From Myxocyprinus asiaticus (lineage: Eukaryota > Chordata > Actinopteri > Cypriniformes > Catostomidae), in contig NC_059348.1 of the NCBI RefSeq assembly GCF_019703515.2, forward strand, positions 20,603,656 to 20,667,655: a DNA stretch of 64,000 bases, in the 5' to 3' direction. The notes under the pieces were generated by a model that did no database searches, was not told the DNA's origin, and saw nothing but the letters and a program-made list of their open reading frames with translations. The number at the start of each line of letters is the position of its first letter. Position 1 is the first letter of the stretch. Shown piece by piece: positions 54,990-64,000 of the stretch. The position numbers and the translations under genes are program-made.

Positions 54990-57900
54990 CTGTGAATAAA
55001 ACGAGTAATATTATCAGTTGAGACCACTAAAAGCAGAAGTGTGTATCTTCTGTGCCATTAGTGTCACAGAATGGAATTGCAAAATTAATTATTGTTTTCA
55101 AACAGATTTTCTGAACAAACTCGCACCACAGGTTAAACCAACAGACCTTAGTTAAAGCAGACATCAAAATACTTTCTCCTATCTCGGCTTACACACTGTC
55201 TATCCCTCACAGCTTCCGTTTCAATCATGAAAAAGTAAAGGAATATTCTGGGTTCAATACAAGTTCAACTGAATTGACACCATTTGTGGCATAATGTTTA
55301 TTACCACAAAAAACAAAACAAACAAAAAAAAAAAAAAATGTTTTTGACTCGTCCTTCATTTAAAGGGATACTTCACCCAAAAAGGAAAAATCTCTCATTA
55401 TTAACACACCCTCATGATATCCCAGGTGTGTATGACTTTCTTTCTTCACCAGAACGACACCAGCTGTTAAATTAATGTCTTCTAAAGCGACATGATCGCT
55501 TTTGGTGCATGCGCATTAGCTATACAAGCTGGTAAAGAAGCACAATTTATGATATCAGCATTGTCAGATTGTGCTGCTGATTTGAAATATGTTCTTTGAC
55601 ATAGCATTTTCAAAGGTGGCCGCCAGTGTACTTGCTAGAAAGACTTTGATTATAGTTAAAAAAATACTTAAATATTTATCTTTTTTCTCACTAAAAGTGA
55701 TCATATTGCTTAAAAAAACATTAATTTAACCGCTGGAGTCGTATGGATGATGTTTATGCTGACTGTCTGTGATTTTTAGAGCTTCAAAAGAGAAATCTCC
55801 ATTCACTTGCATTTTAAGGACCTACTGAGCTAAGATATTTTTCTATTTTTCTTCAAATGTGTTCTGGTGAAGAAAGAAAGTCATACACACCTGGGATATC
55901 ATGAGGGTGAGTAAATAATGTGAGTAGAGAATTTTCATTTTTGGTTGAACTATCCCTTTAAGTAAAAAACAAAACAAAAACAAAAGTCACAGTTCCAGTG
56001 AGGCACTTTCAACAGAGGTGAATGGGGCCAGTCCATAAGCTCTAAAATACACAGTTTAAAAAGTATAGCAAAATGCAAACATTTTATATTTCAGTTTAAC
56101 ATTATGTTAGTGTGATGAAATTGCTTACATGATCCAGAGACTTTGCCTGATCTATGTAAAGTTATATCCAATAGTAGAGTTGAATATATAAACCATATAA
56201 ACCTGACACTGATAAATCACTGATTTTATAACACAAAAATTTACGTCTTGTGGCTACGTTTGAAACTGTATTTTTATTTGTATGAACTGGCCTCATTCAC
56301 TTCCTTTGTAAGTGCCTTACTGTTACCGCATGGTTTTTTTTCCCCCTATTTATAATAAACGTGGTAAGCAACATTATGCCAAAAATGCCGTCAATTGATC
56401 TAAACTTGTACTGAACCCAAAATATTCCTTTAAATATGCTGCTACCCAGACTAAGGTTTGTGTTTTGCTGTTATTTGTCTGGTCGAGACTGGTAATGTTT
56501 TGATAGCGCCACAGTGTTTTGGCTAAATCAACCTACAAAATTACTTAAAGGCTACTTGTCTTTGCGCATTAAGCTGGGATCGGAGAAAGTATTTTAACAT
56601 TAAATGATTAAATCAGAAAGCATAACATAAACACAATTAGCCTATGACTCATGATATTATACAAAAAAAACCAAAAAAAAAGCAGATGAACCTAAATGCA
56701 ATGATGTTAAATGATGCCGCCCAACCATTAAAATTCTTAGAAGACAAGGATTTGCTTTCAATTAAGAGTAATTATATCCAGTATGAGCTGTCAATTCATT
56801 CATTCTCAGTATTTTCTCTCAATATCTCTCACGCACACCATGACTGTTATACCTGAGAGTTTTGGAGTGTCTCTGGACGCTCTCCAGCCGCTGGATTCTG
56901 GCACTGAGTCTGCGGATCTCCGTTTCAAGCTCCATCTCGCTCTTGTCAACCTGTTGGCACATGCGGGCGAAGACGGCCACCATCTCCCTGCAAGAATGCC
57001 AAGACGCATATCCTTCACACTTCACCCGCACACCCTCATGCTACGGATCATTCAAGCCAATGCTGCAAATTTTGTAATATTTTCATCAAATGCATGTTTA
57101 TTTTTAGTTCATTCAGGTGCACCCCAGTCTTTTCTCTTTAGTTGTCATCAGCTCGTAGATTAGATTCGTAATTATGACTGCCATGATTATGAAGTGCTGG
57201 GAAAGGCAGGTGATGTATCATATGAACTACCCTTTTATTTAGTACATGGTGCGTCTTCAGTTAACCAATATTCAATATGATTTGTGTCTGACCCTGTCAA
57301 GCAAATCTGAATTTAAAGAGTTTTCGAACAACAGATGGTTTTGATGTTTTGGTTTGTGGATGTGGATAACTTTTTATTCAAATGGGAATTCAAAATGGAC
57401 AGATATGTATTGTAGCCTTATACATGATCTAGACTAATATTAAACACTGATTCACAACTAGGCCTCTGTTTTAGTGGTCACTTTCCATTCTTGATCGACC
57501 ATCTTATTCACTAGTATAATCCTACTATAAGCAAAGTCTTAAGAGAGAAACATTGGTAACACTTTAAAAGAAGGTTCCATTTGTTAACATTAGTTAATAA
57601 TATTAGTTAACATGAACTTACAATGAACAATACTTTTACAGCATTTACTAATCATGGTTGATGTTAATTTCAACATATACTAATACATTTATAAAAATCA
57701 AAAGTTTTAGTTGTTAACGATAGTTAACACACTATGAACTAACAATGAACAATTGTATTTTTATTGACTAACAAAGATTAATAAATGTTGTAGAAAATAT
57801 ATTGTTCATTGTTTGTTCATGATACCTAATGCATTAACTAATGTTAACGAATGGAACAGTATTATTAAGTGTTACCGAAACATTGCTGTTTATGTAAATA

Positions 57901-60900
57901 TCCTCCCTAGTCTCAGATATTTTAGCTTTTTATATATATATAAAGATTTTTGAACATTAATTATAGTGTTCGGAGCATAAGAATCATAAAAATGGACTTC
58001 AAACTGTGTCTCATTAAAAAACCATTGTACTCTAGAGGGGAAAATGAGTTGAGGATTGAGCTGCGGCAGGGTATGGGGTCACTCCTCTTCCTACAAATTT
58101 GTCTGTGTCTCACGCACCTACCTGCAACCATCCAGTAGTATTTATTAATAATACTATTATACAGTGCTGTGGTGGAAATTCCAACAAAGTAATTTCAAAA
58201 GTCTTTACTCTTGAGACAGAGGGTCTAACAATAATCACCATCAAAGCAACAACATATCAACGGTTTCTAATTGTTTGGCGTGTCTTATGCGTCTTATGTT
58301 AGAATTCATGATATTTTTATATTTTGTACTTGTATATACAGTATTCAATTTGAGCAGTGAAAGAACACAGAAACATTTTCAAACGTTATGAAATTCTTTA
58401 GTTCAGTCTGACACTCACTGTTGAACCTGCTGTCCACAGTTGCTGCTGATGATATGGGCGATAGCTTGCAGTCTATGAGTGGCATAGTCCACAAACTGAT
58501 GCTTGAGGGCTCTCTCTTTAGAGCCGTTGGTCCAGGTGAGTCTTTCGTACAGGTAGAGCAAACTGTACAGACTCACAGAGAGAACGATGACTCTCCATCC
58601 CACAGAGCGCCACACCTGTCCAAACATGGCGCCACAAAAATCTGTTTAAATCTCTTAAATGTATAAACAATATAAATTGAATGTTTTTAGAACTCAAAGA
58701 TGTTGGCATCCGGCAAGTGATTCCTCCTGGTATAAACAGATTTTTAATCAGGTATTTCTTACCACTCCAGCGATGACCAACATGCCCATAGATGCTCTGG
58801 AAGTGAGAGAGACCAGCCCTGTTGCCACAGAGATGGCCAAATCCTCCTGGGCCTGGGTTCTCATGGAAGTAGAGGATGAGGTGGCCTGTGCACAGATACA
58901 AATCAAATCCTTTGTATTACTGGAGGTTCATCATTCAGAAATAAAAGACAAAATGCTCATCTGTTTACTTCTACAGACCTGTTTAAATCCTTTTATATTT
59001 TATCATCCCATTGGAGCAATTAAAGTTAATAAATAAAAAAAAAAGAATAGCAAGTTACTTTTAAATTCTGGTCCAATAGGCTCAAAGCTTGTCTTGCTTT
59101 AGCAGGCCCCAGGAAACGATTCACCAAAGATGTAAGACCCAATGAGAACTGAAACTTAATATCCTCCTTGAAATCTGCGCAGAGGCTGGCAAAATTCAGG
59201 TCATAGGTCATGTTGAAGTTCCTGTTGGGGAGGTGGAGTTGACCTCGGGCAGCAGGGGGCAGCAAAGGTCGTATGGTGTCTAGACATGGGAATGAAACGA
59301 CACAATCCATGCTGAAAGCTGTTTAGTGTACAATGTCTTTTACAATATTTTGGCCTGGAAAATCTTACATACTGAAGTGTTACAGTGGATAAAGCTTTGC
59401 ATGTGATGTATGATTTTGTTAGTATGAGTCAGTAGTGTGTGTGTACCCATGATGTCTCTCTGAGATGACAACACACAGCCGTTTATACTGCTGGAGCAGC
59501 GGAGGTCCAAATTCCTCACCATTCGCTCCTCAACATAGGCCATGAGTTTCTACAAAATGCACACGAACGATTATAGCATATTTGCCGAAATTTGTCATTA
59601 ATACAGTGCTCATTTTTACTGTTTTCCAGTACAAATATCTAAACATGCTTAAAATAAGACAAATTTGACAGATTGCAGAAGATATCAAAACTTCTTTCCA
59701 GCAAATGTGTCTTAAATGAGTGTATTTTGTCTAGTTCCACCAGCAGTTTTTTCACTTGTGTTAAATGTAGGTTTACAGCAGTGGTTCTCTGTGATTTTTT
59801 TGGTCACGCCCACTTTAAAACAAGAAAAACTTTTGATCAAATCTAGACAGGCCCCATTTCCAGCAGCCATCACTCCAACACCTTATCCTTGAGTAATCAT
59901 GCTAAATTGCTAATTTGGCACTAGAAAATCACTTGACATTATATCAAACACAGTTGAAAGCTATTTAGTTCGTTAAATGAAGCTTAACATTGTCTTTGTT
60001 TTTGTTTTGAGTATGCAATAGACTGGCATGTCTTAAGGTCAATATTAGGTCAAAAATGGCAAAAAAAGAAACAGCTTTCTCTAGAAACTCATCAGTCAAT
60101 CATTGTTTTGAGGAATGAAGGCTATACAATACTTGAAATTGCCAAAAAACTGAAGATTTCATACAAAGTGTACACTACAGTCTTCAAAGGCAAAGGACAA
60201 CTGGCTCTAACAAGGACAGAAAGAGATGTGGAAGGCCCAGATGTACAACTACACAAGAGGATAAGTACATCAGAGTCTCTAGTTTGAGAATTAGACGTCT
60301 CACATGTCCTCAGCTGACAGCTTCATTGAATTCTACCTGCTCAACACCAGTTTCATGTACAACAGTAAAGAGAAGACTCAGGGGTACAGGCCTTATGGGA
60401 AGAATTACAAAGAAAAAGCCACTTTTGAAACAGAAAAACAAAAAGTAAAGGTTAGAGTGAGCAAAGAAACACAGACATTGTACAACAGATAATTGGAAAA
60501 GAGTGTTATGGATCTTAACCCCATTGAGCTTTTGTGGGATCAGCTAAACTGTAAGGTGCGTGAGAAGTGCCCGACAAGACAGTCACATCTATGGCAAGTG
60601 CCACAGGAAATGTGGGGTGAAATGTCACCTGAGTATCTGGACAAACTGACAGCTAGAATGCCAAGAATCTGCAAAGCTGTCATTGCTGCACGTGCAGGAT
60701 TTTTTGATGAGAACTCTTTGAAGTGGTTTAAGAAGTTTATAAAAACATTTTTTAAATTGTAATAGTAATTTTTCACATTATTATTGTCCTGACTATACAT
60801 TGTGATCAGGTGAATGCCATTTTGGTGAATAAAAGTACCAATTTCTTTCCATAAGAGCAAATTCTGTACATCATTCCAAACTTTTGGCCACCAGTGTATG

Positions 60901-63869
60901 TTTAGAGTTTTTATATACTGTATATATAAAAAAGATTTTAAAAGATTAACATTTTCTTTCAATTTCATGTCACAACAAAAGATTTCTTAAAAAATGCAAT
61001 GAAAACCGAATGCGTTCTTTCAGTTTTCACTGTTCTGCTGAATAACAAACAGTTCAATGTTAAAATTAATAGCTCACCCAAAATTAATTTATTCACCCCC
61101 GAGTTGTTCAAAACCAGCATGACTTTTTTTATCTGTGAAACACAAGATTGAGGGATAAGAGGATTGCGATTGTTCCAAAAGCACATAAAAGCACCATAAA
61201 AGTCATCCATATCACTCGTGTGCTATATTTCAATTCTCCTGAAGCCATACTTGTTTCTTTCTTGTGTAAGAAACAGGCCGAAATTTAAGTGTAAATTCAC
61301 CTCTTCACCCAATAAGTCTGGCATGCACGCATGAAAACGTCTTCGTTTACATATGCGCAGCGCAGTGAGTGCACCTGATGGCACATAAACGCTTTGGGCT
61401 GTCAAGAACTGCATGGCATGCACATGATGCGCTGTGGTGCTAAGAGAATGTATGAACAAGGCTTAAGGAGAAAAGGAGAAAGGAAAAGAAATTGCATATG
61501 TTTCTTTTGAATGCGTGACAGTGAGCAAAATTTGAGACCACACTTTGAGAACCACTGGTTTAAAGTATGCTTAAAACAGAAGACACAAAGTTGTCAATAG
61601 AGCAAGACAAAATACACTTCTATCTGGCATACATTCTCTGAAAACAAGTTTTTCAATAGTACTTGTCACAATGTTATCACAATATTATCACATGAATTTA
61701 TATGGTTTAAGGGCATTACGATATTTGAACTAGAAAACAAGACAAAGATAATGAATAAGAAGAAGACAGTGTGTGCAGTGTGTGTCTGTGGCTCAGAATA
61801 TTATGCTCACTGTTATTCTGAGAGGAAGTTTCCAAATTCATTCCATCTGAATTCACTAAATTATTCATTAGCTGAATAAATTAATGCAAAGTAGTGTTAG
61901 ACTTTGTCACATTAAAAGCTTTTAATCGTTGAACATTTTCTCTGAATCTAAAGTAATATTTCTTTGTGCATAGGGACCAGCAGGACATTAAAAGTCCAGC
62001 TTCTCAATCCTGTTACACTGATCACACAGACAGCTGTGTTTCCACAGGTAAATCTCCGGAGATCAGTCAGTGAACAGTTGACATAATGCACTCCTAAATG
62101 ATGTCTTTAGGTTTCTTTGGTATATGTTAGACTGTACTAGATAATTCTACAGTAATCTTACTAATCTGTTGATTAAAAAAATATAAAAACTGGGATGTCT
62201 GTTACTGTTATTTCACAGGGTGCGTTATCAAAACGTACAGTTTTGTACAGGGCTAAGGCATCCAGGGCAGGGCTAAAATCAGTGCAGAATTCATCCACAA
62301 CAACAGACAGGCCACGAATCTCTTCTGCCAGGGCACTGGACACCTAGAAGAGCAGCGTGATAATGTCACATCATTAAGCCTTTTCAACACAGTAGAGAAA
62401 ACATAAGGTTCAGATATCAGCAGAGATTGTCTTTTTATGTGTACAGTACATAGATCTTCATGTAGTCCTTAACAAAAACTTTCCAGTGTAACCATACTTT
62501 CAAAATACCATAGTTATTACAGTTGTTACTACAATACACTTGTGTTAACTGTGTATTATCCACTGCTTTAATCACACTGTTAGGAGATCTCATAATGTAT
62601 TTTAATTTTACAGTACTAACATTAATTATGTATTTTTTATGTATGCATTTGTATTTGATCTGATTTAGGTTCACTGCACTAGTAGCACATGTTTGTATGC
62701 ACATGTACATAATCACATGGGAAATCAACATGTTGCTTCTGAAAGTTCATGTACCCTGAAATCGACCCCATTTTGCTGAATTACTGACAAGCAGCATCCC
62801 CCATCAGGCATGTTTACATCAATTCTGTTTGCATGAAGAACCTCAGAGACATGGGTTCTGGTCCTGTGGGAACCAGGAAGTATTTGCATTCCCATAAACA
62901 CTGATGAGCGCAATATGGACATTGTGTTTTCGCTTTTAAATAAAATATTTACTCCACTGACGGTTAGATTTAGGGTTGGGGTTTCAATGAAGGGTTAGTA
63001 AAATATGCATTCCTGTTGACTGTATTACATCATTTACAACTAAAAATACAACTCACTTTTGGCCCCACTCTGTGGCCATTTCACCCGGGAATTGGTCAAC
63101 AACTCTTCCTGCTTTGGCCACTGGGGGCTGTGATTCAAATATCAGTAAGCATAGACCGATTTCTGAAGCAGAACTTTGACATTCTGTTGTCGAATTCATA
63201 GTGATGCTTGCCATCTGTTGATTAAAATGAGATGCTAAAGCATTGTGCAAGTCGCTCTGGATCTGGAATGTCAGCTAAATGCCTTTTATGTAAAATGTAG
63301 ATGTATTTTGGTGGAAATTATGGTTACTCTGGTAAATTTTTGTAAGGAGTGATGATGTAGGTTACCTTGGCAGCCACATCGTCAGTGATGGCCTTTATTT
63401 TGTCTTTGATGTCCTCTGTCAGGAAGTTGAGCTGATTTTGCACAAATTCTAACCGGTCCATGAGAGCTTCTCGCTCCTCTAGTGAGAACACTCTATGGAT
63501 ATACAGATACAAACAGCAGAGAAGCCTCAGTTTTTGACTACAAAAAACTGTACTGACTTTCATGTAGAATACCTTTTTTAAATAGTTAAAAGAGGCTGTC
63601 ATTCTGTTTAACATCTCCTTTTGTATTCCACACAAAAACATAAAGGTTTGAAGTCTCAGGCCTTGATTCAATAGTGTCACCAATACTGTGTTTGAGAGCT
63701 TGGAGAGAAACCCTCCATTATAAAGCAGAGAATGTTCTGGAACTCACTTCTTTTCTGCTGAAGAAATATTGATGGCATCCATGATAGCCTTGACCGACTC
63801 GGTGATCTGCCAGGCTCTGATTGTGTGCTGCTCAAACTTGGTCTTCACGGCAGACTGTGAGATAAATTC
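54920..63869 (-). CDS. mfn1: mfn1 gene: mitofusin-1, C-terminal nine exons, 5' partial
   Basis: Minus-strand exons 63748-63869, 63366-63492, 62239-62343, 59447-59549, 59059-59279, 58763-58885, 58419-58615, 56853-56987 and 54920-54989 join in frame to 400 codons plus TAA. The protein is the second half of a mitofusin: HR1 coiled coil ([18 protein letters not shown] onward), a linker with [20 protein letters not shown], a double membrane segment ([17 protein letters not shown] to [17 protein letters not shown]), then HR2 ([20 protein letters not shown]). Mitofusins sit in the outer mitochondrial membrane and tether and fuse mitochondria; the GTPase domain lies right of 64000. Resemblance to human MFN1 ([24 protein letters not shown]) is better than to MFN2, and the gnb4 neighbour agrees. 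The paralogue letter is not resolved. Confidence 0.92.
55236..56432. mobile_element. TIR element with nested foldback repeat
   Basis: The left end TAAAGGAATATTCTGGGTTC and right end GAACCCAAAATATTCCTTTA are inverted, continuing into AATACAAGTT and AACTTGTACT. A foldback copy (about 55363-55964) sits inside. mfn1 last intron. Confidence 0.75.
55363..55964. repeat. foldback repeat nested in the 55.2-56.4 kb element
   Basis: Left AAAGGGATACTTCACCC, right TTTTTGGTTGAACTATCCCT then TTAA. The inner halves pair, e.g. GTGTGTATGACTTTCTTTC against GAAAGAAAGTCATACACAC. Confidence 0.8.
56853..56987 (-). CDS. mfn1: mfn1 exon, HR2 coiled coil
   Basis: Acceptor TTCTTGCAG and donor CTCAG/GTATAA. It reads [20 protein letters not shown] and [20 protein letters not shown], the antiparallel HR2 tether of mitofusins. 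The last arginine codon is split AG|G to the terminal exon 1.86 kb away. Confidence 0.95.
57000..57555. other. mfn1 intron, nothing recognised
   Basis: No repeat ends or coding signal. Confidence 0.4.
57556..57880. repeat. MITE with GGTTCCATTTGTTAAC end, copy 2
   Basis: Left GTAACACTTTAAAAGAAGG, right GAATGGAACAGTATTATTAA then GTGTTAC. Sequence order is the same as in 6160-6495. Confidence 0.7.
58419..58615 (-). CDS. mfn1: mfn1 exon, second membrane helix
   Basis: Acceptor TTGGACAG and donor CAACA/GTGAGT. It reads [40 protein letters not shown] and [10 protein letters not shown]. Human has [20 protein letters not shown]. The redox-type cysteine in SSNCGQQV (human SANCSHQV) is kept. Confidence 0.95.
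58763..58885 (-). CDS. mfn1: mfn1 exon, first membrane helix
   Basis: Acceptor GTGCACAG and donor GGAGTG/GTAAGA. It reads [20 protein letters not shown] and [20 protein letters not shown] then V. The hydrophobic run after SRASM is the first half of the mitofusin membrane anchor. Confidence 0.94.
59059..59279 (-). CDS. mfn1: mfn1 exon, pre-membrane region
   Basis: Acceptor CATGTCTAG and donor TTAAAA/GTAACT. It reads [40 protein letters not shown] and [20 protein letters not shown]. Human [20 protein letters not shown] aligns directly. This is the longest and best conserved mfn1 exon here. Confidence 0.95.
59447..59549 (-). CDS. mfn1: mfn1 exon
   Basis: Acceptor TTTTGTAG and donor CATGG/GTACAC. 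It reads [20 protein letters not shown] and [14 protein letters not shown], aligned to human HIEDGMGRNLADRC and ALVLQTQQEI. The 2.7-kb intron upstream holds the hAT/Tc1 composite. Confidence 0.9.
59779..61557. mobile_element. hAT-like element carrying a nested Tc1 remnant
   Basis: Ends CAGTGGTTCTC and GAGAACCACTG are exact 11-bp inverted repeats. The flanking octamers GTTTACAG (59771-59778) and GTTTAAAG (61558-61565) differ at one base, an 8-bp hAT-type duplication. Inside are about 65 bp of left arm, the Tc1 remnant, and about 650 bp of right part. No hAT transposase. Confidence 0.75.
59843..60899 (+). pseudogene. Tc1 transposase with catalytic core deleted
   Basis: The + strand reads a Tc1 N-terminal half with stops ([20 protein letters not shown], then [10 protein letters not shown]) and then jumps, near 60510, straight to [17 protein letters not shown] and [13 protein letters not shown]. 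The sections with the two catalytic aspartates are missing. The right terminal repeat (CAAACTTTTGGCCACCAGTG, ends 60897) is present; the left one is gone. A third Tc1 family, distinct from those at 10.6 and 39.0 kb. Confidence 0.8.
61558..62238. other. mfn1 intron, nothing recognised
   Basis: AT-rich intron, no repeat ends. Confidence 0.4.
62239..62343 (-). CDS. mfn1: mfn1 exon
   Basis: Acceptor TCTTCTAG and donor AAAACT/GTACGT. Thirty-five codons, [20 protein letters not shown] and [15 protein letters not shown], aligned to human CRLSVLVDEFCSEF. Too short to stand out alone; its frame fits both neighbours. Confidence 0.9.
62344..63365. other. mfn1 intron with dispersed-repeat fragment
   Basis: 63100-63135 has GCTTTGGCCACTGGGGGCTG, related to blocks at 18.75 and 27.91 kb. 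Otherwise plain. Confidence 0.4.
63366..63492 (-). CDS. mfn1: mfn1 exon, HR1 coiled coil
   Basis: Acceptor TATCCATAG and donor CCAAG/GTAACC. It reads [20 protein letters not shown] and [20 protein letters not shown], with regular heptads. Human has YSVEEREDQIDRLDFIRNQM. Confidence 0.93.
63748..63869 (-). CDS. mfn1: mfn1 exon, start of HR1
   Basis: Acceptor TTCCACAG and donor AAGAA/GTGAGT on the minus strand. It reads [20 protein letters not shown] and [20 protein letters not shown]. The human counterpart is [20 protein letters not shown]. It is the most upstream mfn1 exon in the window. Confidence 0.93.
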
Positions 63870-64000
63870 CTGTGGAATCCATGAAGCATGTTCTTGAGCC
63901 AGCATTGTGACACAATTATCAGAGATCACATTAAGATTAAAACATCTAATCAAAACAAGATTCCAACAGTAAGATTGTATCTACAACCCATCAACAAGGG

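Overview
This is vertebrate nuclear DNA from a ray-finned fish, most likely a cyprinid-type teleost. Genes are split into short exons with GT-AG introns, the sequence is AT-rich, and Tc1-like, hAT-like, foldback and SINE repeats of the kind common in cyprinid genomes fill introns and flanks. The species call is an inference; the teleost call is firm. There are no operons, CRISPR arrays or prokaryotic features.

Three protein genes can be read exon by exon. (1) pex5l (PEX5-related protein / TRIP8b), + strand, about 139-31904: 12 coding exons that join in frame to the stop codon; the N-terminal exons lie left of the window. (2) gnb4 (G protein beta-4 subunit), + strand, coding 38569-50563: all nine coding exons are present and give 340 codons plus stop, with a probable non-coding first exon near 35.9 kb. 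(3) mfn1 (mitofusin-1), - strand, 63869 down to 54920: the last nine coding exons, about 400 C-terminal residues (HR1 coiled coil, membrane segments, HR2); the GTPase half lies right of the window. gnb4 and mfn1 converge, and their candidate poly(A) signals are only about 190 bp apart. From memory the three genes belong to one human neighbourhood (3q26.3), so the block is conserved synteny. They do not form a shared pathway: one is an HCN-channel auxiliary subunit, one a signalling subunit, one a mitochondrial fusion GTPase.

The rest is mostly mobile DNA. In pex5l introns: a GAGTCCGAGTC-rich repeat (0.43-2.55 kb), a TAA-flanked Harbinger-like element (2.7-3.7 kb), a broken Tc1 (10.6-12.2 kb), a 154-bp hAT-type MITE (13.6 kb), a 140-146 bp tandem array (14.9-15.7 kb), several TIR elements (17.2-20.4 kb), a non-autonomous LTR retrotransposon with a long proline-rich reading frame (21.5-24.1 kb), a nested stack of two TIR elements and an RNase H-bearing LINE remnant (24.2-27.4 kb), a solo LTR with perfect target duplication (30.2 kb) and a LINE tail (31.1 kb). 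In and around gnb4: a long foldback element upstream of the presumed promoter, a second broken Tc1 (39.0-40.7 kb), a paralogous copy of the 17.2-kb element (46.4 kb), a Sleeping-Beauty-type terminal repeat (47.5 kb) and a tRNA-derived SINE with a 10-bp target duplication (49.9 kb). In mfn1: a nested foldback-in-TIR element (55.2-56.4 kb) and a hAT-like element that carries a gutted Tc1 (59.8-61.6 kb).

I found no convincing new biological system. The most testable functional idea is that pex5l's in-frame 87-nt exon sits between a TG repeat and a CA repeat that could pair in the pre-mRNA. The most interesting structural items are the nested transposons, the A-B-B-A tandem array and the hairpin-forming repeats in the gnb4 3' UTR.
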